19,673 nt of DNA from S012-109 sp964425105 (lineage in GTDB: Bacteria; Pseudomonadota; Gammaproteobacteria; SZUA-140): NCBI GenBank assembly GCA_964425105.1, contig CAYRLE010000045.1, forward strand, positions 1 through 19,673, written 5' to 3'. Shown here one piece after another: positions 1 to 7,949 of the stretch (its first letter is position 1; each line of letters opens with the position of its first letter). Both the position numbers and the translations under genes were made by a program. The notes below the pieces were generated by a model. The model made no database searches. It was not told where the DNA came from and saw only the letters and a list, made by a program, of their open reading frames with translations.

Positions 1-1599
1 CGGCAAAAATAATGTTATACTCTCGGTTCCCTGTATGGTCGGCCCGGGGAGCCATATTCTGCTGCTGGGAACCGCGCCGCGGGCAGCGAGCTCCATCAGA
101 GCTCGTTGGTCGTAGACAATCTCCGCATGGTCGTCGCCGATGATGATCTCCCTCACGAACCGGGAGAGTAAATTCCTGGTTTTTTTGGCATTTTCAGATG
201 ACCTGATGGTTTCGGCCAGGAACTGGACGAGTTCTATCACCTGGTCGTCTGATATTGCCATCTGAGGCGGGATCTCCGCCTCGATATCGGCCAGTTTCCA
301 CTCCAGCTCCTTCAGGCGGCTGTTGTGCTGGCGCAGGCGTCTTGTCAGGTCCCCCAGGTTGGGGGTGTCTTTGCCGAGTTCCTCGAACAGTTCATAGATC
401 TTGCTGGTCTTCCTCTCTATCTTGGCGATCTCCGCCTGTGTGGCTTCGCGGCGCTTTTTCTGGTCGACGGCCCAGCTACTGCATTCCCGGGCCAGTTGCA
501 GGTAGATGCCGGCGACGGTATTTGCGTTGAGAATTTGATCCAGGAGCTGGCCCAGGAGCCAGTCATCCAGCTCATGGGCGGGGATGCGGCGATTTGGGCA
601 GGTGCCCTTCTGCTGGGCGTTCCGGCAGTTGTAGTAGTGGTATCGCCTGGATCTACCCTTGGCGCTCTCGGTTTGGAGGCTGGCACCGCATTTTCCGCAT
701 TTCAGGATGCCCGTGAACAGGAATTTGCTGTTGGGTGACCCGGATCCCGTCTCTGGGGCGTCCTGATCGAGCAGGGCCTGGACGGCATCGAATATTTCCC
801 GCTCGATGATGGGTTCGTGGCTGGAGACGACGATCCAGTCTGCCCTGTCTCTCTCCCGGCCTGTTTTCCTGTCCTTGCGGTTGAAAACCACGTGTCCGAT
901 GGCGCTCTCGTTTCTGAGCAGGGACAGGACGGATGATTTCTGCCAGGGCGCGCCGCGGTTGGTGATGCCCTGGTCATTGAGCGTCTCGGCGATGATCTTC
1001 GCGCCCTGCCCGGCCAGGCGCATGTTGAATATGAGGCGGACGGTTTCCACCTCGGGTGGATACGGCACCAGACGCTTGCGTTTGGGATTATCCGTCGCCG
1101 GCACGGGGCGGTAGCCGAACGGGGCGTTGCCGCCGTTCCAGTACCCCTCCATGGCGTTTTTCATCATCGAGCGCTTGGTGTCGGCCGCGATCTGGCGGCT
1201 GAAATATTCGTCGAATATCTCCAGCACGCCCTCCAGCATCCAGCCGCTGTCGCTGTCCCTGTCAATGGGGGTGCAGAGGTAGACGAGGCTGGTGCCGCAG
1301 TGGTCCAGGCGACGCTTGTAGAGGCCGGCATCGATGCGGTTCCGGGAAAAACGGCTGGTGGACCAGGTGATGAAATAGTCCGGAGCATAGACCTCGCAAA
1401 ACGCGATGGCATCCTGGAATGCCGGGCGCCGGTCGTCGGTGCCGGTCAGGCCCTCGTCGGAGAATACCCGGAGGACATCGGCGCCGAGTTCCTGGGCGCG
1501 CTGCCGGGCGCGCTCTATCTGGGCCGGCACGGACACTTCCTCCTCGGCCTGCCTGGCGGTGCTGACACGGGCGTAGATGATGGCTGTCTTGGCGGTCAT
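1..1599 (-). CDS. Large serine recombinase (phage integrase type), C-terminus cut by the window edge
   Basis: Reading the reverse strand from the ATG at 1599 gives 533 codons without a stop, still open at base 1. The N-terminus YARVSTARQ carries the serine-recombinase nucleophile (Ser13), followed by the SRFSRN catalytic-domain motif near residue 82. A recombinase domain follows (about 155-280, starting NAPFGYRP), then a zinc ribbon with Cys301, Cys304, Cys325 and Cys334, then a coiled coil (about 378-445). This order is that of large serine integrases, which recombine attP with attB through a Ser-DNA intermediate. Total length should be little more than 533, close to family size. It is divergent from the packaging genes, as expected for a prophage integrase next to the late operon. 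A transposon-borne resolvase of the same family cannot be excluded, but the phage context favours integrase. Spurious short frames cover it on the other strand. Confidence 0.93.
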   Translation of the reverse strand, partial: MTAKTAIIYARVSTARQAEEEVSVPAQIERARQRAQELGADVLRVFSDEGLTGTDDRRPAFQDAIAFCEVYAPDYFITWSTSRFSRNRIDAGLYKRRLDHCGTSLVYLCTPIDRDSDSGWMLEGVLEIFDEYFSRQIAADTKRSMMKNAMEGYWNGGNAPFGYRPVPATDNPKRKRLVPYPPEVETVRLIFNMRLAGQGAKIIAETLNDQGITNRGAPWQKSSVLSLLRNESAIGHVVFNRKDRKTGRERDRADWIVVSSHEPIIEREIFDAVQALLDQDAPETGSGSPNSKFLFTGILKCGKCGASLQTESAKGRSRRYHYYNCRNAQQKGTCPNRRIPAHELDDWLLGQLLDQILNANTVAGIYLQLARECSSWAVDQKKRREATQAEIAKIERKTSKIYELFEELGKDTPNLGDLTRRLRQHNSRLKELEWKLADIEAEIPPQMAISDDQVIELVQFLAETIRSSENAKKTRNLLSRFVREIIIGDDHAEIVYDQRALMELAARGAVPSSRIWLPGPTIQGTESITLFLP

Positions 1600-1627
1600 G
1601 GCTCTATTCTTACCTCTCCGCTTCTGG

Positions 1628-1656
1628 TTGACACGTGAACAGTCCATCAGTGTACA
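1628..1656 (+). promoter_or_regulatory. Candidate sigma70-type promoter for the packaging operon
   Basis: A perfect TTGACA hexamer at 1628-1633 is followed after 17 bp by TGTACA (1651-1656), a 3-of-6 match to the -10 consensus. It sits in the only sizeable gap between the divergent recombinase and the packaging genes. The same stretch has partial dyads (a CACGTG core at 1632-1637 and GTGTACAC at 1650-1657) that could be operator or recombinase-binding half-sites. The assignment is tentative because the -10 is poor. Confidence 0.3.
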
Positions 1657-1671
1657 CATGGCTGCGGCCCC

Positions 1672-1698
1672 GACAAACCGCGCCCTTATTCTGTCTTG
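1672..1698 (+). repeat. Leader motif, copy 1 of 3
   Basis: GACA, one variable base, ACCGCGCCCTTAT, two variable bases, then TGTCTTG. The same 27-bp pattern recurs at 10660 and 12210, with 24 positions identical in all three. The ends GACA and TGTC are inverted repeats. This copy lies 23 bp upstream of the first packaging gene. Unlike the other two it lacks the GNRA block and terminator. See the finding on the leader element. Confidence 0.85.
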
Positions 1699-1725
1699 CC
1701 ATCCCCTGAATAATCAGCAGGATGG
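1686..1725 (+). promoter_or_regulatory. Possible pseudoknot covering the TerS-like start codon
   Basis: TTATTC (1686-1691) is complementary to GAATAA (1708-1713), and CCATCC (1699-1704) is complementary to GGATGG (1720-1725), which contains the ATG at 1722. The two pairings interleave, so both together would form an H-type pseudoknot, or either alone a hairpin. This could limit translation of the first gene in the mRNA. It is a visual pairing only, with no folding calculation. Confidence 0.3.
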
Positions 1726-2678
1726 GAAACCCACGCCGCCGCACAGATCATGAGCAGGAAAGCCTCAGGACCGTCAATTTTCGGTGCCCTGCTTGTGATT
1801 GGCGTTTTGAGACTGACCCCGAGCGCATCGAGGACGCGCCGGATCGGCCATGGCACCCTTATCTCTATTTCGCAACCTGCCCGTCCTGCGGCGAAGAGGC
1901 CGGCCAGGCACCCTGGGAAAAGGGCCTCATGGCCGCCCATGGCCGCCAGACGGGCCCGAAAACGCCGGAGGGCAAAGCGGCAGTCACCGCCAACCTGGCC
2001 GGCCACCCCACCCCGGAGGAATCACTGCGGACGCGCTTCAATGCCATGAAGCACGGGCTGTTCGCCCGTGTGGCCCGATACTTCCCAGCCAAGCCTGGCA
2101 AATACCCGCATTGTGAAACATGCGAATATCTGAACAACGGCTGCGAGGACCAGGTGGCCTGCCTGCGGCGCACCGAGCTGTTCATGCGCTACGACATCGC
2201 CTTTCAGACCGGCGACCCATCGCTGCTGACGGAGCTGCAGGCGGACAACCAGGCCATGGTCCAGGCCATCATCAGCGACATCATGCTGGCCATCATCTCC
2301 ACCGGCGTGGAGCTGAAACAGCCGGAATGGTATTTCGACCCCAAGGAGGGTGATTTCCACCTGGTGTCCTATGAGAAGGACGGCGTGCAGGAATACATCT
2401 ACAAGGTCTCCGCCCACCCCCTATTGAAAACCCTGGCCGATTTCCTTGCCAAGAACAACATGAGCCTGGCCGACCTGAACATGACCCCCAAGGGCCAGGA
2501 GGACAGCGAGCTGCTGCGTGGCTACCTGGACAACCAGGGTGACCGGGAGAGCCTGGCGGATTACCAGCGCCAGCAGCAGGCGCAATTGCAGGCCCTGGAG
2601 GAGAAATTCAACCGCAGCCGGGAAAAGTTGCAGCGCGACCCAGTGATGATCGAATACGACGAGGCCGAGAATGGCTGA
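1722..2678 (+). CDS. Putative terminase small subunit-like protein with Cys clusters
   Basis: A 318-aa protein directly upstream of, and overlapping, the large terminase, the usual place for the DNA-recognition subunit. It has two CxxC pairs near the N-terminus (Cys22/25 and Cys53/56, zinc-ribbon-like). Next comes a basic GPKTPEGKAAV...NAMKHGLFAR stretch (about 78-116) of the kind seen in small phage DNA-binding proteins, then a second cluster (Cys131, 134, 141, 147) and a helical, charged C-terminus. No clear helix-turn-helix was recognised. The name therefore rests on position and DNA-binding-like features rather than a family match. ATG 1722 was chosen because the frame is open from there; no good ribosome-binding site precedes it and the start may be held in RNA structure. 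The 8-bp overlap with the next gene suggests translational coupling. Confidence 0.6.
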   Translation: MGNPRRRTDHEQESLRTVNFRCPACDWRFETDPERIEDAPDRPWHPYLYFATCPSCGEEAGQAPWEKGLMAAHGRQTGPKTPEGKAAVTANLAGHPTPEESLRTRFNAMKHGLFARVARYFPAKPGKYPHCETCEYLNNGCEDQVACLRRTELFMRYDIAFQTGDPSLLTELQADNQAMVQAIISDIMLAIISTGVELKQPEWYFDPKEGDFHLVSYEKDGVQEYIYKVSAHPLLKTLADFLAKNNMSLADLNMTPKGQEDSELLRGYLDNQGDRESLADYQRQQQAQLQALEEKFNRSREKLQRDPVMIEYDEAENG

Positions 2679-4245
2679 GCGCGTCAGCAAATCACGCCGC
2701 ATCCAGCTCCAAAACGTCGCCGAGCGCGAGATCCACCGCTATGCAGACGATCATGCCCTGTGGCACAAATTCATCCACAACGTGGAGCTGGACCCGGTGC
2801 AGGTCCTGAAGATGATCGAGATGGACCATAACCCCTACACCCTGGATTTCTCCTGCCGCCGCACCGGCAAAACGGCGGTCAAGGAACTGTATCTCATGGA
2901 GTGGAACGCCAAGAACTCGGACCAGGAGCTGGGCATCGTCGCCCCCCGCGAGGCCCAGTCACAGACCAACCTCAACTACCACCTGGACGCCATCCGCCGC
3001 TCCGAGATCCTCACCGCCTACCTGGCGCACAAATCCGGCCGCACCCAGATGGCCGACACCTATTACCAGTTCGACAACCGCTCCATCGGCCGGGCCTACG
3101 GCATCATGTCCCAGGTGGATGGTGGCGACCTCACCGTGGCAAGCCTGGAGGAGGTGGACGACATGCCGCGCGAGCGCCTGTTCAGCCGGTTCCTGCTGAT
3201 GATGGGATCCAAGCGCCGCCTGGGCGCCAGCAAGGAGAGCAGCAACGACCCGCAGATCCGCATCACTGGCGTTTTCAAGGGGGCGGATACCCTGTCCGAA
3301 CTCATCGAGAGCGGCAAATATCACCTGCTGCCCACCGTGGACGCCCACCTGGGCGTCGAGATGGGCATTCTGGACGGCGCCTTCATCGAGGACATGCGCG
3401 ACCAGCTCTCGCCGGATGAGTACATCCGCCAGTTGCTGTGCCGCAACGTCTCGGCGCGCAACCTGATCTGGGAGAAATACATCCGCCGGGCCATCCAGGT
3501 GGGGCTGAAATCAGGCCTTGAGCTGGCCCAGCCCCTGCCAGGTGCTGAGTATCAGCGCCGCGGCCTGATCTCGTTCGGCTACGACCATTCCGGCCATGGC
3601 GAAAACCCCCACGCCTCGCGCTACGCCCTGGTGGTCACCGAGATGATCGGCAATTTCTGCTGCGTCATCTTCGCGCGCACCTGGCCACCTGGCACCGATG
3701 AGTCGGTGGTGAAAAACGACATCAAGGGCTTCTGGCGCTACTTCCGCCCCGACTACGCCATGGGCGACGCCTATGGCATCGGCCTGCTCACCCAGCTCAA
3801 CGATGAGCTGTTCCGTGATGGACTCACCAGCATCAACCGGCAGACCATCGGCGACGGCGAGAGCACGGCCAGCACCTGGCCGGCGTGGGCCTTCTCGCCC
3901 ATCCGCTTCGAGGGCATGGTCAAACACCAGATGGCCACCGCGCTGCGGGCTGTGTTCCACAACGGCAACGCGGCCATCCCCTACATCGACGACCTGGACC
4001 CGCGTGACCCGGAAACCATCGACCTGCGCACCCTGATCCGGCAGCTCGGCAACATCAAGCCGGAGGCCACCAAGGCCAGCTATGCCAGCTACAAGATGGT
4101 CAAGGCTGACCTGGGCGACGACCTGTTCGACGCCGCCATGGCATCGGTCTGGGCCCTGGCGACACGCGGCGCCGCGCCGGCCAACACCATCATTCAGCAC
4201 AGGACGACGACACGCGACCGGCTGCTGCGCGGCGTGGCGGCCTGA
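2671..4245 (+). CDS. terL: Terminase large subunit (packaging ATPase and nuclease)
   Basis: A 524-aa protein with the full terminase motif set. The Walker A-like CRRTGKT lies at about 62-68 and the Walker B with catalytic acid at about 154-164 (LTVASLEEVDD). A coupling motif region sits around RITG (197-200). The C-terminal RNase H-like nuclease has Asp305 (FGYDHSGHG), Asp366 (YAMGDAYG) and Asp483/Asp487 (GDDLFDAAM). It pumps DNA into the prohead and cuts it at start and end of packaging, docking on the portal encoded 12 bp downstream. Length is normal for the family. It starts inside the preceding gene (ATGGCTGA overlap). A long open frame antisense to this gene and the portal is a codon-bias shadow. 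Confidence 0.95.
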   Translation: MAERVSKSRRIQLQNVAEREIHRYADDHALWHKFIHNVELDPVQVLKMIEMDHNPYTLDFSCRRTGKTAVKELYLMEWNAKNSDQELGIVAPREAQSQTNLNYHLDAIRRSEILTAYLAHKSGRTQMADTYYQFDNRSIGRAYGIMSQVDGGDLTVASLEEVDDMPRERLFSRFLLMMGSKRRLGASKESSNDPQIRITGVFKGADTLSELIESGKYHLLPTVDAHLGVEMGILDGAFIEDMRDQLSPDEYIRQLLCRNVSARNLIWEKYIRRAIQVGLKSGLELAQPLPGAEYQRRGLISFGYDHSGHGENPHASRYALVVTEMIGNFCCVIFARTWPPGTDESVVKNDIKGFWRYFRPDYAMGDAYGIGLLTQLNDELFRDGLTSINRQTIGDGESTASTWPAWAFSPIRFEGMVKHQMATALRAVFHNGNAAIPYIDDLDPRDPETIDLRTLIRQLGNIKPEATKASYASYKMVKADLGDDLFDAAMASVWALATRGAAPANTIIQHRTTTRDRLLRGVAA

Positions 4246-4257
4246 CGGGAGAACACG

Positions 4258-5625
4258 ATGCCATCGATTGCAGACATCATGAAAATGTTCGGCAGGGGCC
4301 GGCCGCCACAGACCGACCCGCTGCCGGGCGAAACCCGGGGTGCCACCTCGGAGATCGGCCGGCGCCCGACGCCAGAGAACCAGGTCAGGCGCCTCTACCA
4401 GCAGATGTGGGTGGACCACAGCCTGCGCGCCACCATCCTGGATCTGCGGGAGATGGACCGCGCCGACCCGAGGGTGAAAAAAATCCACGGGCGCATGGCG
4501 CGCACCGCCATAAAGGGCGGGCTGCGCATCACCATCAAGAGCAGCGAGAAGCGCGTCATCCGCCTGTGGCAGGCATTCGAGCGCAGACTGCACCTGCACC
4601 GGCATGAGAAACTGGAGAGCGACGCCCGGGGCCTGGTGATGGAGGGCAACCTGCCCCTGCAGTGGGTCATCGGTGCCGACGGGCGCGTGGCCGCCGGCAT
4701 CCGCATGCCGTCCGAAACCATCAAGCCCGTGGTGGATGCCACGGGCCGATTCAAGGACCCACTGCGCGCCTATGAGCAGGCGGACATTTTCACCGGCAAA
4801 AGCATCGCCGCTTTCGCCCTGTGGCAGCTCACCCTGGTCAGGCTGACGCCGGACAACTACGACGACCTGGGCAGCATGGGCCGCCCCTACCTGGACGCCA
4901 CCCGCGCCGTCTGGCAGAAACTGACCATGACCGAGGAGGACCTGGTGATCCGGCGCCGCACGCGCGCCCCGCTGCGCATGGCCCACGTTCTGGAGGGCGC
5001 AAGCGAGGAGGACATCGACAAATACCGCGCCCAGGTGGAAAACGACCAGAACGAGATCACCACCGATTTCTACCTCAACAAAAAGGGCAGCGTGAGCGCC
5101 GTGCAGGGCGACGCCAGCCTGGACCAGATCGCCGACGTCTCCTACCTGTTGGACACGTTTTTCGCCGGCGCGCCGGCGCCCAAGGGGTTGTTCGGCTACT
5201 CCGACGGTTTGAGCCGCGATATCCTGGAGGACCTGAAGCGGGACTATTACGACGAGATCGATTCCCTCCAGGATACCCTCTCGTTTGCCTACTATCTGGG
5301 ATTCCGCCTGGAGCTGCTGCTGCAGGGCATCAACCCGGACGATTACGATTTCGACATCGTGTTCGCCGAGCGCCGCACGGACACCCCGAACCAACGCGCC
5401 GACCTGGCGTTGAAATATCAGGCGCTGGGCGCGCCCAAGGAGATCGTATTCGACGCCGCCGGACTCGACCCAGCGAAGGTCAAGGACCAACTGGAGGCGG
5501 AGAACAACGACCCCTACCCCACCCTGCTGCCAGAGGAAAGCGCCAACGGCAGGCCCCGCGTCAGCGTGACGCCGAGCAACGCGCGCAAGGGCGAGAGTGC
5601 CACCACCATATCGACGAGGAACTGA
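4258..5625 (+). CDS. Phage portal protein
   Basis: A 455-aa protein immediately after the large terminase, with GGGAGAA at 4246-4253 as ribosome-binding site. It reads like a portal of the Mu/SPP1-type superfamily. It has an N-terminal wing (MWVDHSLRATILDLREMDRADPRV, split here by family features rather than exact motif). A central stem region with LAQV/ASLDQIADVSYLLDTFF-like helices is followed by GAPAPKGLFGYSDGLSR, typical of the crown-side region, and DYYDEIDSLQ helices. The dodecameric portal forms the unique vertex through which DNA enters and to which the tail attaches. The start is well supported by spacing, and the stop lies 5 bp before the next gene. Confidence comes from position, size and general pattern; no catalytic motif exists for this family. 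Confidence 0.88.
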   Translation: MPSIADIMKMFGRGRPPQTDPLPGETRGATSEIGRRPTPENQVRRLYQQMWVDHSLRATILDLREMDRADPRVKKIHGRMARTAIKGGLRITIKSSEKRVIRLWQAFERRLHLHRHEKLESDARGLVMEGNLPLQWVIGADGRVAAGIRMPSETIKPVVDATGRFKDPLRAYEQADIFTGKSIAAFALWQLTLVRLTPDNYDDLGSMGRPYLDATRAVWQKLTMTEEDLVIRRRTRAPLRMAHVLEGASEEDIDKYRAQVENDQNEITTDFYLNKKGSVSAVQGDASLDQIADVSYLLDTFFAGAPAPKGLFGYSDGLSRDILEDLKRDYYDEIDSLQDTLSFAYYLGFRLELLLQGINPDDYDFDIVFAERRTDTPNQRADLALKYQALGAPKEIVFDAAGLDPAKVKDQLEAENNDPYPTLLPEESANGRPRVSVTPSNARKGESATTISTRN

Positions 5626-5629
5626 TGGC

Positions 5630-5977
5630 ATGAGGACTGCACTGCTGATTTTGATTCTGCTGGCGGCTGATTGGGCGGCAGCGGCAGAGCGCGACTACCA
5701 GATGCCCTGGTGCGCCGCGCATGGCGGCACACCGGAATACGTGCTGCCCGACAGAACCCGGGTGGACTGCCTCACAGAGACCCACGCCATCGAGTTCGAT
5801 TTCGCCAAAAAATGGGCCGAGGCACTAGGTCAGGCGCTGTTCTATGCCTCATGGACCAACCGCCGCGCCGCCATCGTATTGATCATGGGGCCTAAAGACG
5901 AGCACTTCATGGGCCGCCTGCGCGCCACGGTGGAACACTACGGCCTGCCGGTGGATATCTGGAGGGTCGATAAATAA
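5630..5977 (+). CDS. Small exported protein with PD-(D/E)XK-like motif pattern
   Basis: A 115-aa protein whose best start is ATG 5630, with GAGGA about 9 bp upstream; an earlier in-frame ATG at 5597 lies inside the portal gene and would spoil the signal peptide. The N-terminus MRTALLILILLAADWAAA is a clear Sec-type signal peptide, probably cut near residue 18. The mature part has RVDCL (Asp46), IEFDFAKK (Glu55, Asp57, Lys60) and GQALFYA (Gln68, Tyr72). This order resembles the Asp...Glu/Asp...Lys...QxxxY layout of RecB-like nuclease folds, with the lysine one position off the canonical spacing. Role unknown: possibly a periplasmic nuclease active against incoming DNA or during infection. It sits between portal and minor head genes and overlaps the next start by one base (TAATG). 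Confidence 0.7.
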   Translation: MRTALLILILLAADWAAAAERDYQMPWCAAHGGTPEYVLPDRTRVDCLTETHAIEFDFAKKWAEALGQALFYASWTNRRAAIVLIMGPKDEHFMGRLRATVEHYGLPVDIWRVDK

Positions 5978-7788
5978 TGCCCCTGGCCGCCAACAGCCGC
6001 ACCGCGACCAAGGCCGCCATCAAGCGGGCCTCCGCTCGCGCCCGCTCGGACATGAACCGGCTGGACCGCGACTACCTGGAGGCGCTGGACCGCCTCTACC
6101 GGGATGCGGCGGAGCGCATCAAGTCCATCATCCATGGTCACGCCGACGGCCAGGGCATGCTGCGCCTGGAGATCCTGCAGCGGCTGCAGGTGCAGATCGA
6201 CCTGCGGCTGCGCGACCTGGCTGCACAGCGCAACCAGATGCTGGACGATGGTCTGCAGGCCGCCGCAGGCCTCGGCGTGGGACCGTTTTCCACCGCGCCG
6301 GAGCTGACCGGCCTGCTCTCCGGCCTGTCGGACGAGGCGGTGCGCTTCGTCAAAAACTTCATCGACAAGGACGGCCTGCAGCTCTCTGATCGCCTGTGGC
6401 GGCTTGACCGCGGCGCCATCGATGGCGTGCGCCAGACTGTGGAGAGCGCCATCATCCAGGGCCACTCGGCCAGCCAGGCCGCCAACGAGTTCCTGGCCGC
6501 CGGCAAGCCGGTTCCAGCAGGAATCACGGGCAAGATCAGCGCCGCAAATGCCGGCGCCGTGGCCACTTCGGCCGCCTCGGCACTGCTGATCTCAGACGAC
6601 AACCCACGCCATCATGCCCTGCGGCTGTTCCGCACCGAGCTGAACCGCGCCCATGGCGAGGCCTACCGGGCCGCGGCGTTCGAGCACCCGGACACGGTGG
6701 GCACGCGCTTCCTGCTGAGCCCTAGGCACCCTGAACCTGACATCTGCGACATGCACGCCAGGGTCAACCGCTACGGCCTCGGCCCAGGGGTCTACCCCAA
6801 GGGCAAATCTCCTTGGCCGGCGCACCCCAACACCCTGAGCTATGAGGAGGTGGTGTTCGCAGACGAGGTAACGGAGGAAGACAAGGCTGGCAGGACTGAC
6901 CGGATCACCTGGCTCAAAAATCAGGCGCCAAGCATCCAAGAGGCTGTGCTTGGGTCACGCAAAAAGAGAGCCGCCTTAATCAATGGCGTATTGCGTGAGA
7001 ACGAGATCGTCACCCCATGGAAAATCCTGAAAAAGCGCTATTTAAGGCGCGGCATCGACGTAAACTCATTATCGGCATCGACCGTCGAACCTCCCTCGTC
7101 GATCTCCGGCGGAGAAAAACCAAAAGGAACAAAAACTGGACCCTCCGCCCCCGTCTCAGCCGCGCTAGAAGTTATGGCACACAAAGTTCAATCACAAAGG
7201 GCGCTGGCAGCTATCGATAGCGTTCATGGGGATGGCAGCCTGCCTGTTATTAAGGTCAAGGGCAGTCCGCATAATGCAAAATATCTCGGTGCTTACTATT
7301 TCGACCAGGTCACAGAGAAGGCTTCGCATATCAGCATTACGGCGGGGGGAGATCATAAGGAACTGACCTTGTTGCACGAGGTCGGACATTTTATTGACCA
7401 CCAAGCAGCGCCTGGAAAGGGTTTTTCATCCGTATATCACGAGATATTCTCTGATTGGCGCGAGGCCGTCAGCAACACACCAGAGATTCAGCGACTGCAG
7501 GCCATGTTGCTGGGACCAAACATCTTGAAATTGCCGGATGGGTCAACACATCATCTTGATAAGGCATATATTAAGTACCTTCTGAGCTACGAGGAGGTCT
7601 GGGCGAGGAGCTACGCACAATGGATTGCAACGCGCGCCGGTAACAACGTAATAAAAAACCAGTTACAGGTTATATTAGATGGACAGGCTGCGGCTATGGT
7701 TTCGTATCCCAGCCAATGGAATTCAGATGATTTTGAGGTGGTTGCGGAAGCAATAGGTAAAATTGTGGAGAAAATGGGATGGCTATGA
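5977..7788 (+). CDS. MuF-type minor head protein fused to a C-terminal HExxH metallopeptidase-like domain
   Basis: A 603-aa protein with two parts. Residues 1-300 are a head morphogenesis protein of the Mu gpF type: helical N-terminus, then LFRTELNRAHGEAYR (about 217-231), then a CDMH...HPN segment (Cys257, His260, His283) typical of its C-terminal end. It follows the portal as this family normally does and is likely carried in the head. A basic, Pro/Ser-rich linker (about 330-395) leads to a domain with LLHEVGHFIDH (His467, Glu468, His471), an HExxH zinc-protease motif. The motif YEEVWARSYAQW (Glu539/540) is a candidate source of the third zinc ligand. DNA from about 7080 on is visibly lower in GC than the first part, suggesting the domain was acquired separately. 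MuF proteins with toxin or enzyme tails are known. The substrate here is unknown. Confidence 0.85.
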   Translation: MPLAANSRTATKAAIKRASARARSDMNRLDRDYLEALDRLYRDAAERIKSIIHGHADGQGMLRLEILQRLQVQIDLRLRDLAAQRNQMLDDGLQAAAGLGVGPFSTAPELTGLLSGLSDEAVRFVKNFIDKDGLQLSDRLWRLDRGAIDGVRQTVESAIIQGHSASQAANEFLAAGKPVPAGITGKISAANAGAVATSAASALLISDDNPRHHALRLFRTELNRAHGEAYRAAAFEHPDTVGTRFLLSPRHPEPDICDMHARVNRYGLGPGVYPKGKSPWPAHPNTLSYEEVVFADEVTEEDKAGRTDRITWLKNQAPSIQEAVLGSRKKRAALINGVLRENEIVTPWKILKKRYLRRGIDVNSLSASTVEPPSSISGGEKPKGTKTGPSAPVSAALEVMAHKVQSQRALAAIDSVHGDGSLPVIKVKGSPHNAKYLGAYYFDQVTEKASHISITAGGDHKELTLLHEVGHFIDHQAAPGKGFSSVYHEIFSDWREAVSNTPEIQRLQAMLLGPNILKLPDGSTHHLDKAYIKYLLSYEEVWARSYAQWIATRAGNNVIKNQLQVILDGQAAAMVSYPSQWNSDDFEVVAEAIGKIVEKMGWL

Positions 7789-7949
7789 CAGAGCATGAAA
7801 AAGAACGCCGCATCGAGGAGATGATGCGTGTTGCCAATATGTCTCGCAAGCAGGCAGAGTTTGCGGTGGCCATCGAAAGCGGCGAGATATCCGGTGACAC
7901 AATTGACGTTTCTTCAGGTCAGACCGATGAAAAAAAGCGACAACAGTAA
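7785..7949 (+). CDS. Small acidic/charged protein coupled to the metallopeptidase fusion
   Basis: A 54-aa frame starting at ATG 7785, overlapping the stop of the previous gene as ATGA. It reads MTEHEKERRIEEMMRVANMS... with a helix-forming, highly charged N-terminal half and a polar tail ending KKRQQ. No family was recognised. Being translationally coupled to a gene with a C-terminal enzymatic domain, it could be an inhibitor or immunity partner of that domain, or simply a small head-associated protein. Base composition matches the lower-GC segment on both sides. Confidence 0.6.
   Translation: MTEHEKERRIEEMMRVANMSRKQAEFAVAIESGEISGDTIDVSSGQTDEKKRQQ

Noticed and set aside
3511..5631. A 706-codon open frame on the reverse strand opposite the large terminase and portal
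   Set aside because: It is an antisense shadow of high-GC coding DNA: the + strand has recognisable terminase motifs with proper overlaps, while the reverse product is a low-complexity mix of V, G, A, Q, H and D with no motif.
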